DNA of 24,359 nt, taken from contig DAOTTO010000439.1 of NCBI GenBank assembly GCA_034437895.1, forward strand, positions 1-24,359. Reading direction: 5' to 3'. This document shows positions 14,841 through 22,615 of the stretch, in pieces; position 1 is the stretch's first letter, and each line of letters begins with the position of its first letter. This stretch comes from JANRLJ01 sp034437895. Lineage in GTDB: Bacteria > Chloroflexota > Anaerolineae > Aggregatilineales > Phototrophicaceae. Below the pieces are notes generated by a model. The model ran no database searches. It was not told the origin of the DNA and was given only the letters and a program-made list of their open reading frames with translations. A program made the position numbers and the translations under genes.

Positions 14841-15968
14841 TTACCTGCTTTGCCAGAAAAAGGTTCGTTGATTACCTGCTGAACCGACTAATCCATACGT
14901 CCCTTGGGCGTTTTGGGCGGCAATGCTGATTCGCCAGATAATTTCATGGATGCGCCCATCGGTTGGGATCAGAGATTCTGGCAGCGAGAGTTCGGTGTTT
15001 TTGGTCACGTCGCTCCAATTTGTGCCGAGCGTGACATCTGTTACCTCAATCAGGTAGAACTCGCTAGGGGCAAGAATCCCAACGCTAACCCATTCCAAAT
15101 CAATAATCCCGCCGGGCGCAAGGCCACCTTCAGGGGGATAGGCTAATCTTGGCGCGGGATAAGTCGGCGTAGGAGTTGGTGTTTCACTGCCGGAGGGCGT
15201 GGGCGAAAGGGTAGGTGTGGTTGTAGGCAGAGGAACATTCACATTTTGTCCAATACTCAGTATCGGCGCACAGGTATCCCCTCCGCTGGGAATCTCGAAA
15301 TTACAACCAAACCAGTTAATGTCGGGATTAAGATCGCGCAGATTTTCCAGCGTTACGCCATATTGATCGGCGATGCTAACAGCGCTTTCGCCTTCACGCA
15401 CGGTATAGGGGCCAGTTTGTACGCCGATAACGCGGCATTCGGAATCAAGCCCCAATGCGATACAAGCGGCGGCGGTCAATTCCACGCCGACAGGAACAGG
15501 TGTCGGTGTGGGGCGCGGGATGAGAATCGTCTGTCCGGCGGTGATACTTTCCGAATTGCGGAGGTTATTCAGGGCTACAATATCGTCAATAACGTTAAAA
15601 TTGCGATAATTAAACGGCGGACGCGCAATGATATTATTCAGGCTATCGCCGGGCTGCACCACATATTCCCACGGCCCCTCAGTGGCTTGCGGTGTTGTGG
15701 TTTCAGTGGGTAATCCGGCGGTAGGCGTGGGTGTGCCACTGGCAATCTGGATGATCGTTTGGGGCGATGGACTGGGTGCGAGGGTCGCTATGGTCGGCGC
15801 GGGCGTATCGGTGACTTCCGTCCGTTCTGGCAGCGGATTAATTGGTTCTTCAATCGGCGCATCAGAGGTCGGTGTGGCATCGGTATTGGTAAAATTGCAG
15901 GCGGTAAGGCCGCTGATGGCGATCACAGCCACAAAGATGAGACGAAATCGAAAGCAAGTTGTTTTCAT
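14841..15968 (-). CDS. LysM-domain lipoprotein
   Basis: A 375-residue exported lipoprotein. The N-terminus has basic residues, a hydrophobic core (LIFVAVIAISG) and the lipobox L-T-A-C with Cys24 as the lipidated residue. A Pro/Thr linker leads to two LysM domains: about 101-151 (YVVQPGDSLNNI...ITAGQTILIPRP) and about 186-247 (YTVREGESAVSIADQYGV...LNPDIN...LSIGQNVNVPLP). A second Pro/Thr linker precedes a C-terminal beta-rich Ig/FN3-like domain. LysM domains bind peptidoglycan or chitin-like glycans, so the protein probably tethers to the cell envelope. I chose the ATG at 15968 because it overlaps the previous stop as ATGA and gives the proper signal peptide. It is a paralog of the gene just upstream. 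Confidence 0.9.
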   Translation of the reverse strand: MKTTCFRFRLIFVAVIAISGLTACNFTNTDATPTSDAPIEEPINPLPERTEVTDTPAPTIATLAPSPSPQTIIQIASGTPTPTAGLPTETTTPQATEGPWEYVVQPGDSLNNIIARPPFNYRNFNVIDDIVALNNLRNSESITAGQTILIPRPTPTPVPVGVELTAAACIALGLDSECRVIGVQTGPYTVREGESAVSIADQYGVTLENLRDLNPDINWFGCNFEIPSGGDTCAPILSIGQNVNVPLPTTTPTLSPTPSGSETPTPTPTYPAPRLAYPPEGGLAPGGIIDLEWVSVGILAPSEFYLIEVTDVTLGTNWSDVTKNTELSLPESLIPTDGRIHEIIWRISIAAQNAQGTYGLVGSAGNQRTFFWQSR

Positions 15969-17308
15969 GGTGTGGCTAGCCCCTCCCACGTAAAGCTGCG
16001 AACTTCAGTGGTAAAGTAAAGGGTATCAGGGGTATCAAGATCAATGACGCTGACCGTCCATGTATAAATGTGACGTTCTATGGCTTGCCCCTGCCAGTCC
16101 TCTGGCACAATAAATGAATTACTGAGGGTATCTACACTGTATACGATTCCCGCTGTCGTGTCTTCCACTTGCAGACGATAAGATTGTCCCTCGCCGAGTG
16201 TTCCGCTGCCTAGCCAACGCAGCGTAATCAATTGATCGCGCCGAAATAGAGCGCGATTATCTGGGCTTAACACACTGGGCGCATTAAAGGTCGGGGTTGG
16301 CATGGGTGTAGGTGTTTCATTCCCAGAAGGTGTGGGTGATAAAGTTGGGGTGGGCGTGGGCGCAGGCACACGAATTTGTTGGCCTTGAGAGAGCAAGGGC
16401 GCACAACGTGGCCCACCAAAGGTTTGCCCAAAATCACACTGCGGAAATTCAATTTCCGGGTTGAGCTGTGATAACGCCTCAACATTAGCACTATATTGAA
16501 TGATTATACTGGTAATGCTATCGCCTTCGATGACAGTATGAAATTGAATACCAGGTTGTAAGGTAGCTGTTGGAATGAATAATGGATCGAAAGTCGCCTC
16601 TAATGGGCTTTCATTATCTGAAACGACGACATCACTTCCTGTAGAGGCTTCTCCGGTTCCTTCCGCAGTGGGTAAGGTACTCGGATCAGGGGTTTCGGTA
16701 GGCCAAGGAATTTCAATCCGCTGCCCCAAGACGACTAAGGCCGGGTCAGTGATGCCGTTGATTTCCTGTACAATCGGGAAAATCGACTCGAACTCATTAT
16801 AGCCGCAGCGAGCCACCACACTATAAAGCGTATCGCCGGATTGCACATCTTGATAGCAAGGTTCGCGGGTGGGTGTCATGGTCGGTGTGGGTGATGGCGT
16901 TGCTGATGCCGTCGGTGAAGAGGTCGGCGGGCCGGTTGTGACAGTGGGTAAATCAAGTGTTGGACGGGGGGTGTTGGTATCCGCATCAGCTTCTATGCCG
17001 GGAAGGGCGATAGCGGGCATACTGGAAAAGAAACGTGGCCCAAGGAGTAAAGCGAGGCCGCCACACATAAACAGCGCCAAGAATACAATAACCCCTGCTA
17101 AATAATACTGGCCTGTACGCTTAAGGTTGCCTTCGTAGAGATCAGTTTCCCCATAGCGATAATCATATTTGAGTTTGTTGGCTTGTTGGGGGGAATTGGC
17201 CTTCGCCGTCTCGACGTGGGTTAAAACCGCGCCACAGTTAAGACAGCGCACCGCATTACGATGGTTGGATGCGCCGCAAATTGGGCAGATTTTGTACGAC
17301 TCGGACAA
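15965..17308 (-). CDS. zinc-ribbon, single-TM, LysM-domain protein
   Basis: A 447-residue membrane protein. A cytoplasmic zinc ribbon opens it (CPIC...CLNC, Cys8, 11, 22, 25), followed by a membrane helix at about 67-90, a Pro/Thr-rich linker, a LysM domain at about 151-202 (DVQSGDTLYSVVARCGYN...VLGQRIEIPWP), a spacer, a second LysM at about 254-315 (HTVIEGDSITSIIIQYS...LNPEIEF...LSQGQQIRVPAP), another Pro/Thr linker and a C-terminal Ig-like domain. The zinc ribbon inside and LysM domains outside suggest a protein that spans from cytoplasm to wall. It shares domain order and short identical stretches (CAP-LS-GQ, TLSPTPSG-ETPTP) with the lipoprotein downstream, so the pair arose by tandem duplication with different anchors. 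A TATAAT at 17344-17349 (minus) could be a local promoter but has no good -35. Confidence 0.9.
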   Translation of the reverse strand: MSESYKICPICGASNHRNAVRCLNCGAVLTHVETAKANSPQQANKLKYDYRYGETDLYEGNLKRTGQYYLAGVIVFLALFMCGGLALLLGPRFFSSMPAIALPGIEADADTNTPRPTLDLPTVTTGPPTSSPTASATPSPTPTMTPTREPCYQDVQSGDTLYSVVARCGYNEFESIFPIVQEINGITDPALVVLGQRIEIPWPTETPDPSTLPTAEGTGEASTGSDVVVSDNESPLEATFDPLFIPTATLQPGIQFHTVIEGDSITSIIIQYSANVEALSQLNPEIEFPQCDFGQTFGGPRCAPLLSQGQQIRVPAPTPTPTLSPTPSGNETPTPMPTPTFNAPSVLSPDNRALFRRDQLITLRWLGSGTLGEGQSYRLQVEDTTAGIVYSVDTLSNSFIVPEDWQGQAIERHIYTWTVSVIDLDTPDTLYFTTEVRSFTWEGLATP

Positions 17309-17386
17309 CCGCTAAACCCCTTTAAGATCGACCACAGCCTCACATTATACGCCCTGCAATGCCGACGTGCGAGGGTAGGGTCATCA

Positions 17387-18430
17387 TCACGGGATGGGGC
17401 CACGAGTCGAGATAATGGTGTCATAGACCGTCTTACGGGCAGGGACAACCGCCTTTTCTAAAATAATTGCGTTCCGCAGCACAACTTCATGACCAATGCT
17501 GCACCCCCGTTCAAGGTAAACATGCGGGCCAATCTTCGCACCTTGCCCGACGCTGACTTGTGGATCGACCCGCACAGGCGGAATGATCTGCACGGTATAG
17601 GGGATTTCGCTCAAAATGTGGTTATCTTGGCCCTCATTAAGCAGGTGCTTGTTGAGCGTGAGCAAGTCTCGATCTGCTTCAATTTGGAGTATCCATGAGG
17701 TTTCCGTCACTACTGCTGAACCACCCGTATGGATGTAGCGCTTGGCGATATCCATAAACTGCCAGTTAAATGTGCCATTTTGTGAGGTGGGCGGTTCTGC
17801 TAGATACTGGACGAAATCTTTACCGCAGACAGCTAGATCAGTCAGTGTAAATCCGCTTTGATCGATGGGGGCTGCTTGTGTAATTTCACGGACTTTTTGC
17901 CCATCCATCATGGCGAAATAATGCTGTTGTGATTTAGAAAGGGTGTTGGTCGCCCCGCCGAGGACGAGTTGATTCTGATAATCATTATGCTGGCGGATGA
18001 GGCTTTCTGGGAAATTTGTATGGGTAAAGCTGTTGTAGCTGCATACGATAAAAGGCTTGCCATAATTACGGGCGACTTGAGACAGTAGCGAATGAAGGCT
18101 GTCGGTACTAGATTTAAGTAAAAAATCCACCTTCGCATTTGGCACCCACTGTGCGTTAAGATAGGCGGCAACAGCACCTTCGTTTTCACCGATGACTATC
18201 GTAAATTCGCGTATGCCAGCGCGATGTAGACGATCCATCGCACGCGCAACCAACGGTTTGCCGAGTGCAGGGAGCATAGCATGAGTGCGATTGTAAGTTA
18301 ATAAACTGCGGTGGTTAGGACTGCCGATTGCGAGGATGACGGCGCGTTCGATCAATGGTGAAACCTCTGGCAATAAAGCCGGTGTGTTGGAATTTTCAAA
18401 CAAAATCTCTCCCGGCATTATATCAGGCAT
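17387..18430 (-). CDS. nucleotidyltransferase-like protein with degenerate active site
   Basis: A 347-residue protein with the layout of GlmU/RmlA-type sugar nucleotidyltransferases. There is an N-terminal Rossmann-like domain (about 28-265) and a C-terminal left-handed beta-helix of hexapeptide repeats (about 285-340: VRVDPQVSVGQGAKIGPHVYLERGCSIGHEVVLRNAIILEK). The nucleotide-binding loop, normally AxGxGTR...PK, reads AIGSPNHRSLLTYNRTHAMLP at about 34-54: the GxGTR and the catalytic Lys are absent, although LGKPLV and the following helix are kept. It is therefore probably not a working transferase and may bind a sugar nucleotide or act as a scaffold. AGGAAAG precedes the ATG by seven bases. 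It lies 78 bases upstream of the LysM pair, in the same direction, which suggests an envelope role. Confidence 0.75.
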   Translation of the reverse strand: MPDIMPGEILFENSNTPALLPEVSPLIERAVILAIGSPNHRSLLTYNRTHAMLPALGKPLVARAMDRLHRAGIREFTIVIGENEGAVAAYLNAQWVPNAKVDFLLKSSTDSLHSLLSQVARNYGKPFIVCSYNSFTHTNFPESLIRQHNDYQNQLVLGGATNTLSKSQQHYFAMMDGQKVREITQAAPIDQSGFTLTDLAVCGKDFVQYLAEPPTSQNGTFNWQFMDIAKRYIHTGGSAVVTETSWILQIEADRDLLTLNKHLLNEGQDNHILSEIPYTVQIIPPVRVDPQVSVGQGAKIGPHVYLERGCSIGHEVVLRNAIILEKAVVPARKTVYDTIISTRGPIP

Positions 18431-18551
18431 AGCTATTCTTTCCTACTTATAGGTGTGAAATTGGTAAAAAATTAAGGCGCGTTAGGCAACCTTTGTTATA
18501 ATAAAGTTAGCTGCGTTATTTAAATTTTATATTTCGGCAAGGAATTTCGCC

Positions 18552-18782
18552 GTGACACTATTACCTAAAGTGATTGAATACCATATCAACCGTTTAAAAG
18601 ATAAGAACCCTGATATTCGCTTGAAGGCGATTAAAGAGTTGGAGCTGTTGGCTCATCCTGATGCAATGGACGCGCTAAAGTCCGTTTACGAGGATGATGA
18701 GGACGAGGAAGTGCGTAAAGCGGCTAAAGAGGCCGGACGCACGATTTTCTTAAAACAGATGAAAGAAAAATCAAGCGATTGA
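18552..18782 (+). CDS. small HEAT-repeat protein
   Basis: A 76-residue protein made of one HEAT/Armadillo-like repeat pair: helix KVIEYHINRLKDKNPDIR, then LKAIKELELLAHPDAMDALKSVYEDDEDEEVRKAAKEAGRTIF as two further helices in adjoining stretches. This is the PBS-lyase HEAT-like pattern, a short protein-protein interaction scaffold. The start is GTG at 18552, with AAGGAA seven to eight bases upstream. A TATAAT at 18497-18502 may be its promoter, but the -35 is weak. The gene is divergent from the nucleotidyltransferase-like gene and converges on valS, with a hairpin between. Function is unknown; the protein is complete and has normal codon use. Confidence 0.75.
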   Translation: MTLLPKVIEYHINRLKDKNPDIRLKAIKELELLAHPDAMDALKSVYEDDEDEEVRKAAKEAGRTIFLKQMKEKSSD

Positions 18783-18791
18783 ATACATCAA

Positions 18792-18817
18792 TAAAATAGG
18801 GGCAGCAATTGGCCCCT
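18792..18817 (-). terminator. intrinsic terminator after valS
   Basis: On the minus strand AGGGGC and GCCCCT pair around an eight-base loop, followed by ATTTTATT. It lies 14 bases past the valS stop. On the plus strand the hairpin is the same but lacks a T-run, so it is a better terminator for valS than for the HEAT gene. Confidence 0.65.
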
Positions 18818-18830
18818 GTCTCGTGTTATG

Positions 18831-21443
18831 TTATTTGCACAGGGCGGTTAATCGTTCCGCGATCTGGGTCGCGCTGGCTTGAAGTTCCGCAAGTTTATCC
18901 TTTTCGCGTTGGACGACATCCGGGCGGGCGCGGCTCACAAAACCTTCATTCCCAAGCATGGTCTCCGATTTACCTATCTGTTCGGTCAGCTTGTCTTGTT
19001 CTTTGTTCAACCGCGCACATTCCGCGACCACATCAATCATGCCAGTGAGTGGAAGATACATCACCACATCGCCGACCACAATCGAAGCGACATTTTCTGG
19101 CGCGGCGGCGTTTTCCGCTAAAAATTCGATTTTGGGTACGTTGCAAAGGCGAGCGAAAAGATAGTTGTAGGCTTCGATATTCGCTTTGTGACTTCCCGGC
19201 GCGACTATTGTTGTGATCTTCAGCCCTGGTTCCACTTCGTATTCTGAACGGACATTGCGGATGCCGCGCACGATGTCCATAAGGATAGTCATTTGTGCTT
19301 CCGCCTCGTCGCTGACATAAGCCAGATTTGCCACAGGCCACTGTGCCAGAATGAGTGGCTTATCTTCGTGCGGCAAGTAACGCCAGATGTCTTCCGTTAC
19401 AAACGGCATATATGGGTGCAGCAGCCGTAAGCACTGATCGAGGACATGGACTAAAACGCGACGGGCATTTTCTTTGGCCTTTAAATCGCTGCCGTAAAGC
19501 GGCGCTTTGCTCACTTCAATATACCAATCCGCGAATTCGTCCCAGAGGAAACCCCGTACCTGCCGACCCGCTTCACCGTATTGGTAATTATCAAAGAGAA
19601 TTTGCACACTGCCAATCAAGCGATTTAGGCGGCTTAGAATCCAGCGTGAAGGCAAATCCAACTCACTTGCTTGCGGAATGCCTGCTGCGAGATCGCCTTC
19701 GAGATTCCCTGTGACGAAATTAGTCATCTGCCAAATTTTATTGACGAAACGGAATTCGCCTTCGATTCGCGCCGGATCAACATTGACATCATTACCGGGT
19801 GTGCCGCTTGTCACCAATCCAAAACGAAGCGGATCCGCGCCGAATTTATCCACCAATTCCAGCGGGTCAATTGTATTGCCGAGTGTTTTGCTAATTTTGC
19901 GTCCTTTGGCATCACGCACTAAGCCATGCAGATAAACGGTATGGAAAGGCACATCGTCTGTGAACCACAGGCCCATCATAATCATCCGCGCTACCCAGAA
20001 GAATAGGATGTCGTAGCCTGTTTCCATGACTGAGGTTGGGTAAAAGCGCTTGAGATCAGACGTTTGTTGAGGCCAACCGAGCGTACTAAAAGGCCATAAT
20101 CCGCTGCTGAACCACGTATCGAGGACATCTAATTCTGGTGTCCAGCCGTCGCCAGTCGGTGCAGTTTGGCCTACATAAATTTCGCCATTGTCATGAATCC
20201 ACGCCGGGATGCGATGCCCCCACCACAATTGGCGGCTGATGCACCAATCTTCGATGTTTTCCATCCAATGATAGTAAATTTTCTCGAAGCGCTCCGGGAC
20301 AATTTTAATGCGTCCGTCGCGGACGGCGGCGATTGCTTTGTCGGCAAGCGGCTTAATCTTCAAAAACCACTGCGTACTAATCAATGGCTCCACGACTTCG
20401 CCCCCGCGTTGGCTGCGCGGCACGACCTGAAGATGATCGTCTACGCGGATCGTCAGTCCAGCGGCTTCCATATCTGCCCACAGCTTTTTACGGCATTCAA
20501 AACGATCTAACCCGGCATAAACGCCAGCTTCGTCGTTCATTGTGGCTTTGCGCGTCATAACGTTAATCATGCGTAAGTTATGGCGCTGCCCAATTTCGTA
20601 ATCGTTGAAGTCGTGTGCTGGCGTGATCTTGAGCGCCCCTGTGCCGAACTCACGATCTACATAATCGTCGGCAATCACTGGAATCTCGCGGTTAATCATC
20701 GGCACATAGGCTTTTTTACCGACTAAATGCTTATAACGATCATCGTCGGGATGGACGCATACAGCCGTATCGCCCAAAATCGTTTCGGGGCGGGTGGTGG
20801 CTACCGGGATAAATTCGCCGCCTTCCACCGGATAGTTGAAATAATAGAGCTTGCTTTGTTCTTCTTCGCGCTCCACTTCCAAATCAGAAACCGCTGTTTG
20901 CAGCCCCGGCGACCAATTCACCAGACGCGGCCCACGATAGATCAGGCCTTGTTCATAAAGGCGGATAAATACAAGCTGCACGGCTTCTGAAAGGCCGTCG
21001 TCTAGGGTAAAACGTTCCCGTGACCAATCCACACTCGCGCCCATACGCCGAAGCTGCCCTGTGATGTTGCCATGACTTTTTTCTTTAAACTCCCATGTAC
21101 GCGCTAAGAATTCTTCGCGCCCCACTTCCTCACGGCTGGTGCCTTCGTCGCGCAGCAGCTTTTCGACTTGGAGTTGCGTAGCGATCCCGGCATGATCGGT
21201 TCCTGGCACCCACAGGGCGGCTTTACCACGCATCCGCTCATAGCGTGTCATCAAATCTTCCAGCGCGACGAACAACGCATGACCGATGTGCAGCGAACCT
21301 GTCACATTGGGCGGCGGGATGCTAATCGTGAACGATTCGGCATCTGGAGGTGCGGCTTCTGGCTTGAACCAACCATTCTCCTCCCACCACGCATAGAGGC
21401 GAGATTCCGCTTCCACGAAATCAAAGTTTTTTGGCATTGTCAT
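18831..21443 (-). CDS. valS: valine--tRNA ligase
   Basis: An 870-residue class I valyl-tRNA synthetase, cytoplasmic, which charges tRNA-Val and edits misactivated threonine. PPPNVTGSLHIGHAL carries HIGH at 52-55; the KMSKS loop reads KISKT (516-520); the editing domain includes VATTRPETILGDTAV (about 214-228); DVLDTWFSSGLWPFS is the catalytic-core motif; and the C-terminus ends in the coiled-coil arm typical of ValRS (about 805-870). The segment before DVLDTWFSS is short and lacks the zinc-binding cysteines seen in some relatives. AAGGA lies seven bases before the ATG. It is the second gene after a methyltransferase, 42 bases downstream, and both are under the Val T-box at 22284-22580. Confidence 0.97.
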   Translation of the reverse strand: MTMPKNFDFVEAESRLYAWWEENGWFKPEAAPPDAESFTISIPPPNVTGSLHIGHALFVALEDLMTRYERMRGKAALWVPGTDHAGIATQLQVEKLLRDEGTSREEVGREEFLARTWEFKEKSHGNITGQLRRMGASVDWSRERFTLDDGLSEAVQLVFIRLYEQGLIYRGPRLVNWSPGLQTAVSDLEVEREEEQSKLYYFNYPVEGGEFIPVATTRPETILGDTAVCVHPDDDRYKHLVGKKAYVPMINREIPVIADDYVDREFGTGALKITPAHDFNDYEIGQRHNLRMINVMTRKATMNDEAGVYAGLDRFECRKKLWADMEAAGLTIRVDDHLQVVPRSQRGGEVVEPLISTQWFLKIKPLADKAIAAVRDGRIKIVPERFEKIYYHWMENIEDWCISRQLWWGHRIPAWIHDNGEIYVGQTAPTGDGWTPELDVLDTWFSSGLWPFSTLGWPQQTSDLKRFYPTSVMETGYDILFFWVARMIMMGLWFTDDVPFHTVYLHGLVRDAKGRKISKTLGNTIDPLELVDKFGADPLRFGLVTSGTPGNDVNVDPARIEGEFRFVNKIWQMTNFVTGNLEGDLAAGIPQASELDLPSRWILSRLNRLIGSVQILFDNYQYGEAGRQVRGFLWDEFADWYIEVSKAPLYGSDLKAKENARRVLVHVLDQCLRLLHPYMPFVTEDIWRYLPHEDKPLILAQWPVANLAYVSDEAEAQMTILMDIVRGIRNVRSEYEVEPGLKITTIVAPGSHKANIEAYNYLFARLCNVPKIEFLAENAAAPENVASIVVGDVVMYLPLTGMIDVVAECARLNKEQDKLTEQIGKSETMLGNEGFVSRARPDVVQREKDKLAELQASATQIAERLTALCK

Positions 21444-21485
21444 AATTTAGTCCTTAGTTTTTAGTGATAAGTTGTACTGTGGCTT

Positions 21486-22250
21486 TTACGGTTTTCTTGC
21501 GACCAAGACGCGCTCACTGCGATCGGGTTGATCGGTAATATCCTCAAAACCGACTTCCAGTAAGACGACTTTCACTTCATCCGTCGAAAGTGGACGGAAA
21601 GCGACTTGTCGCTTGAGGGCGCTGTAATCCTTGCCCTGACCTTTGACGATGAACAGATTTTGTGTGGCGATGACAGGCGGGCCGTCCTCCCATTCCCACA
21701 CATCAAAGGTGATAAACTCATGGTTGTCGTCATTGTTGATGAAGCCAGGAATGAAGCGCGGACGATCTTCCATAAAAGGGGCAAAATCGCGCATCCCGAT
21801 GACTAATGTGCCGCCCGGCCTGAGCAGTTCGTAAAAAATCAGCAGGGTCGATTCAATTTCATCATCTAACAGCAGATGCGGTAAGGCATTCCCTTTGCTG
21901 ACGATGGCATCAAAGGGTCCTGTGACACAATCCGGCAGATGCAAAAAATCGCTTTCGACAAACGTCATTTTGTCGTGAACGTTGTAGGTGCGTGCGGTTT
22001 CTTGCGCTTTTTTGAGCATACCCTGACTAGGGTCAGCAGCGACGACTTTAAAGCCGAGTTGTGCCATTGATACGGCCTGCGTACCCGCCCCGCAAGAAGC
22101 ATCTAAGACCCGCTCAACCCCTTTGTTGCGGAAAATCGCACGCAAACTTAACCCTTCACGGTCAAGCTGGGTTTGCCAATCGCGGTAAAAATAGGGATAG
22201 AATTCAGCAATCGCATCATAAAATTCGCTGGTGTCATTGCTTATCGCCAT
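21486..22250 (-). CDS. class I SAM-dependent methyltransferase
   Basis: A 254-residue (or 259-residue) Rossmann-fold methyltransferase. The SAM-binding motif I is VLDASCGAGTQAVSM with the acidic end of strand 2 in VVAADPS, and FDAIVSKGNALPHLL is motif IV. The N-terminal segment DTSEFYDAIAEFYPYFYRDW resembles small-molecule methyltransferases, including glycine/sarcosine types, but the substrate is unknown. I prefer the ATG at 22250, which has AAGGA five bases upstream; an ATG at 22265 also has an upstream AGAGGTG and would add five residues. It is the first gene after the valine T-box and is followed by valS at 42 bases, so its expression should rise when charged tRNA-Val is low. Confidence 0.88.
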   Translation of the reverse strand: MAISNDTSEFYDAIAEFYPYFYRDWQTQLDREGLSLRAIFRNKGVERVLDASCGAGTQAVSMAQLGFKVVAADPSQGMLKKAQETARTYNVHDKMTFVESDFLHLPDCVTGPFDAIVSKGNALPHLLLDDEIESTLLIFYELLRPGGTLVIGMRDFAPFMEDRPRFIPGFINNDDNHEFITFDVWEWEDGPPVIATQNLFIVKGQGKDYSALKRQVAFRPLSTDEVKVVLLEVGFEDITDQPDRSERVLVARKP

Positions 22251-22283
22251 ATGCGTCCTTATCATCTTTCACCTCTGGGAACT

Positions 22284-22325
22284 AAAAAGCCCTCGCGTCC
22301 TATAAAAATACAAGGACGAAAGGGC
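22284..22325 (-). terminator. T-box attenuator terminator
   Basis: On the minus strand GCCCTTTCGTCC pairs with GGACGCGAGGGC (one mismatch, one wobble in 12) and is followed by five T. Its left arm is shared with the antiterminator at 22311-22347, so the two are mutually exclusive. It blocks the methyltransferase-valS operon when tRNA-Val is charged. Confidence 0.93.
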
Positions 22326-22580
22326 GAGCTTTCGTGGTACCACCTTGCTTCGGTAAACTCAAGAATTTACCGCGCTCTTGATGCTGTAACGGGCTTACCC
22401 GGCTGATCTTAGAGGGTGAACATCAACGCTCACCCCTACACGACATAGGGTTCAGTTCAGCGACTCCTGGGTGACATTGCGCTCTCTGTTATGAGCAGGC
22501 TTTCAGCTAATGGCCTGCACTCTCTGACATAAGGGAGGTAGCGTATTTATCCCAATCAACGTCTTTAACTATAGAATTGT
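22284..22580 (-). promoter_or_regulatory. tRNA-Val-sensing T-box leader
   Basis: A complete T-box riboswitch about 300 nt long that fills the gap between udk and the methyltransferase. Stem I has an AGAGAG bulge region (22520-22527) and an apical loop with GCTGAAA on a GCAGGC/GCCTGC stem. Lower down, CGCT/AGCG and TGGG/CCCA helices enclose a specifier loop (5' strand ATAAATA, 3' strand CAATGTCA) with codon GTC at 22473-22475 followed by A. This is the usual arrangement, and GUC is a valine codon. Stem III is CGGTAAA/TTTACCG. The antiterminator (22311-22347) pairs CAAGG with CCTTG and ACGAAAG with CTTTCGT around a seven-base bulge TGGTACC. TGGT (22339-22342) would pair with tRNA 3' ACCA. The terminator at 22284-22325 competes. 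Confidence 0.95.
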
Positions 22581-22585
22581 ACAAA

Positions 22586-22615
22586 AGTATATCACGTCAG
22601 AAAAATGTGCGTCAA
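22586..22615 (-). promoter_or_regulatory. promoter of the T-box operon
   Basis: On the minus strand TTGACG (22610-22615) and TATACT (22586-22591) are spaced 18 bases, with a TGn extended -10 (TGATATACT). The -35 overlaps the udk stop codon. Transcription would start near 22579, just before stem I of the T-box. Confidence 0.8.

Noticed and set aside
15246..15713. 155-residue open frame on the plus strand
   Set aside because: It is the reverse strand of the LysM lipoprotein; the repetitive coding of the real gene keeps it open.
22451..22460. Alternative T-box specifier in CTGAACTGAA (CTG, or a downstream CCT)
   Set aside because: Folding places this segment at the base of stem I; only GTC at 22473-22475 falls in a loop closed by helices on both sides and is followed by A, and it agrees with valS downstream.
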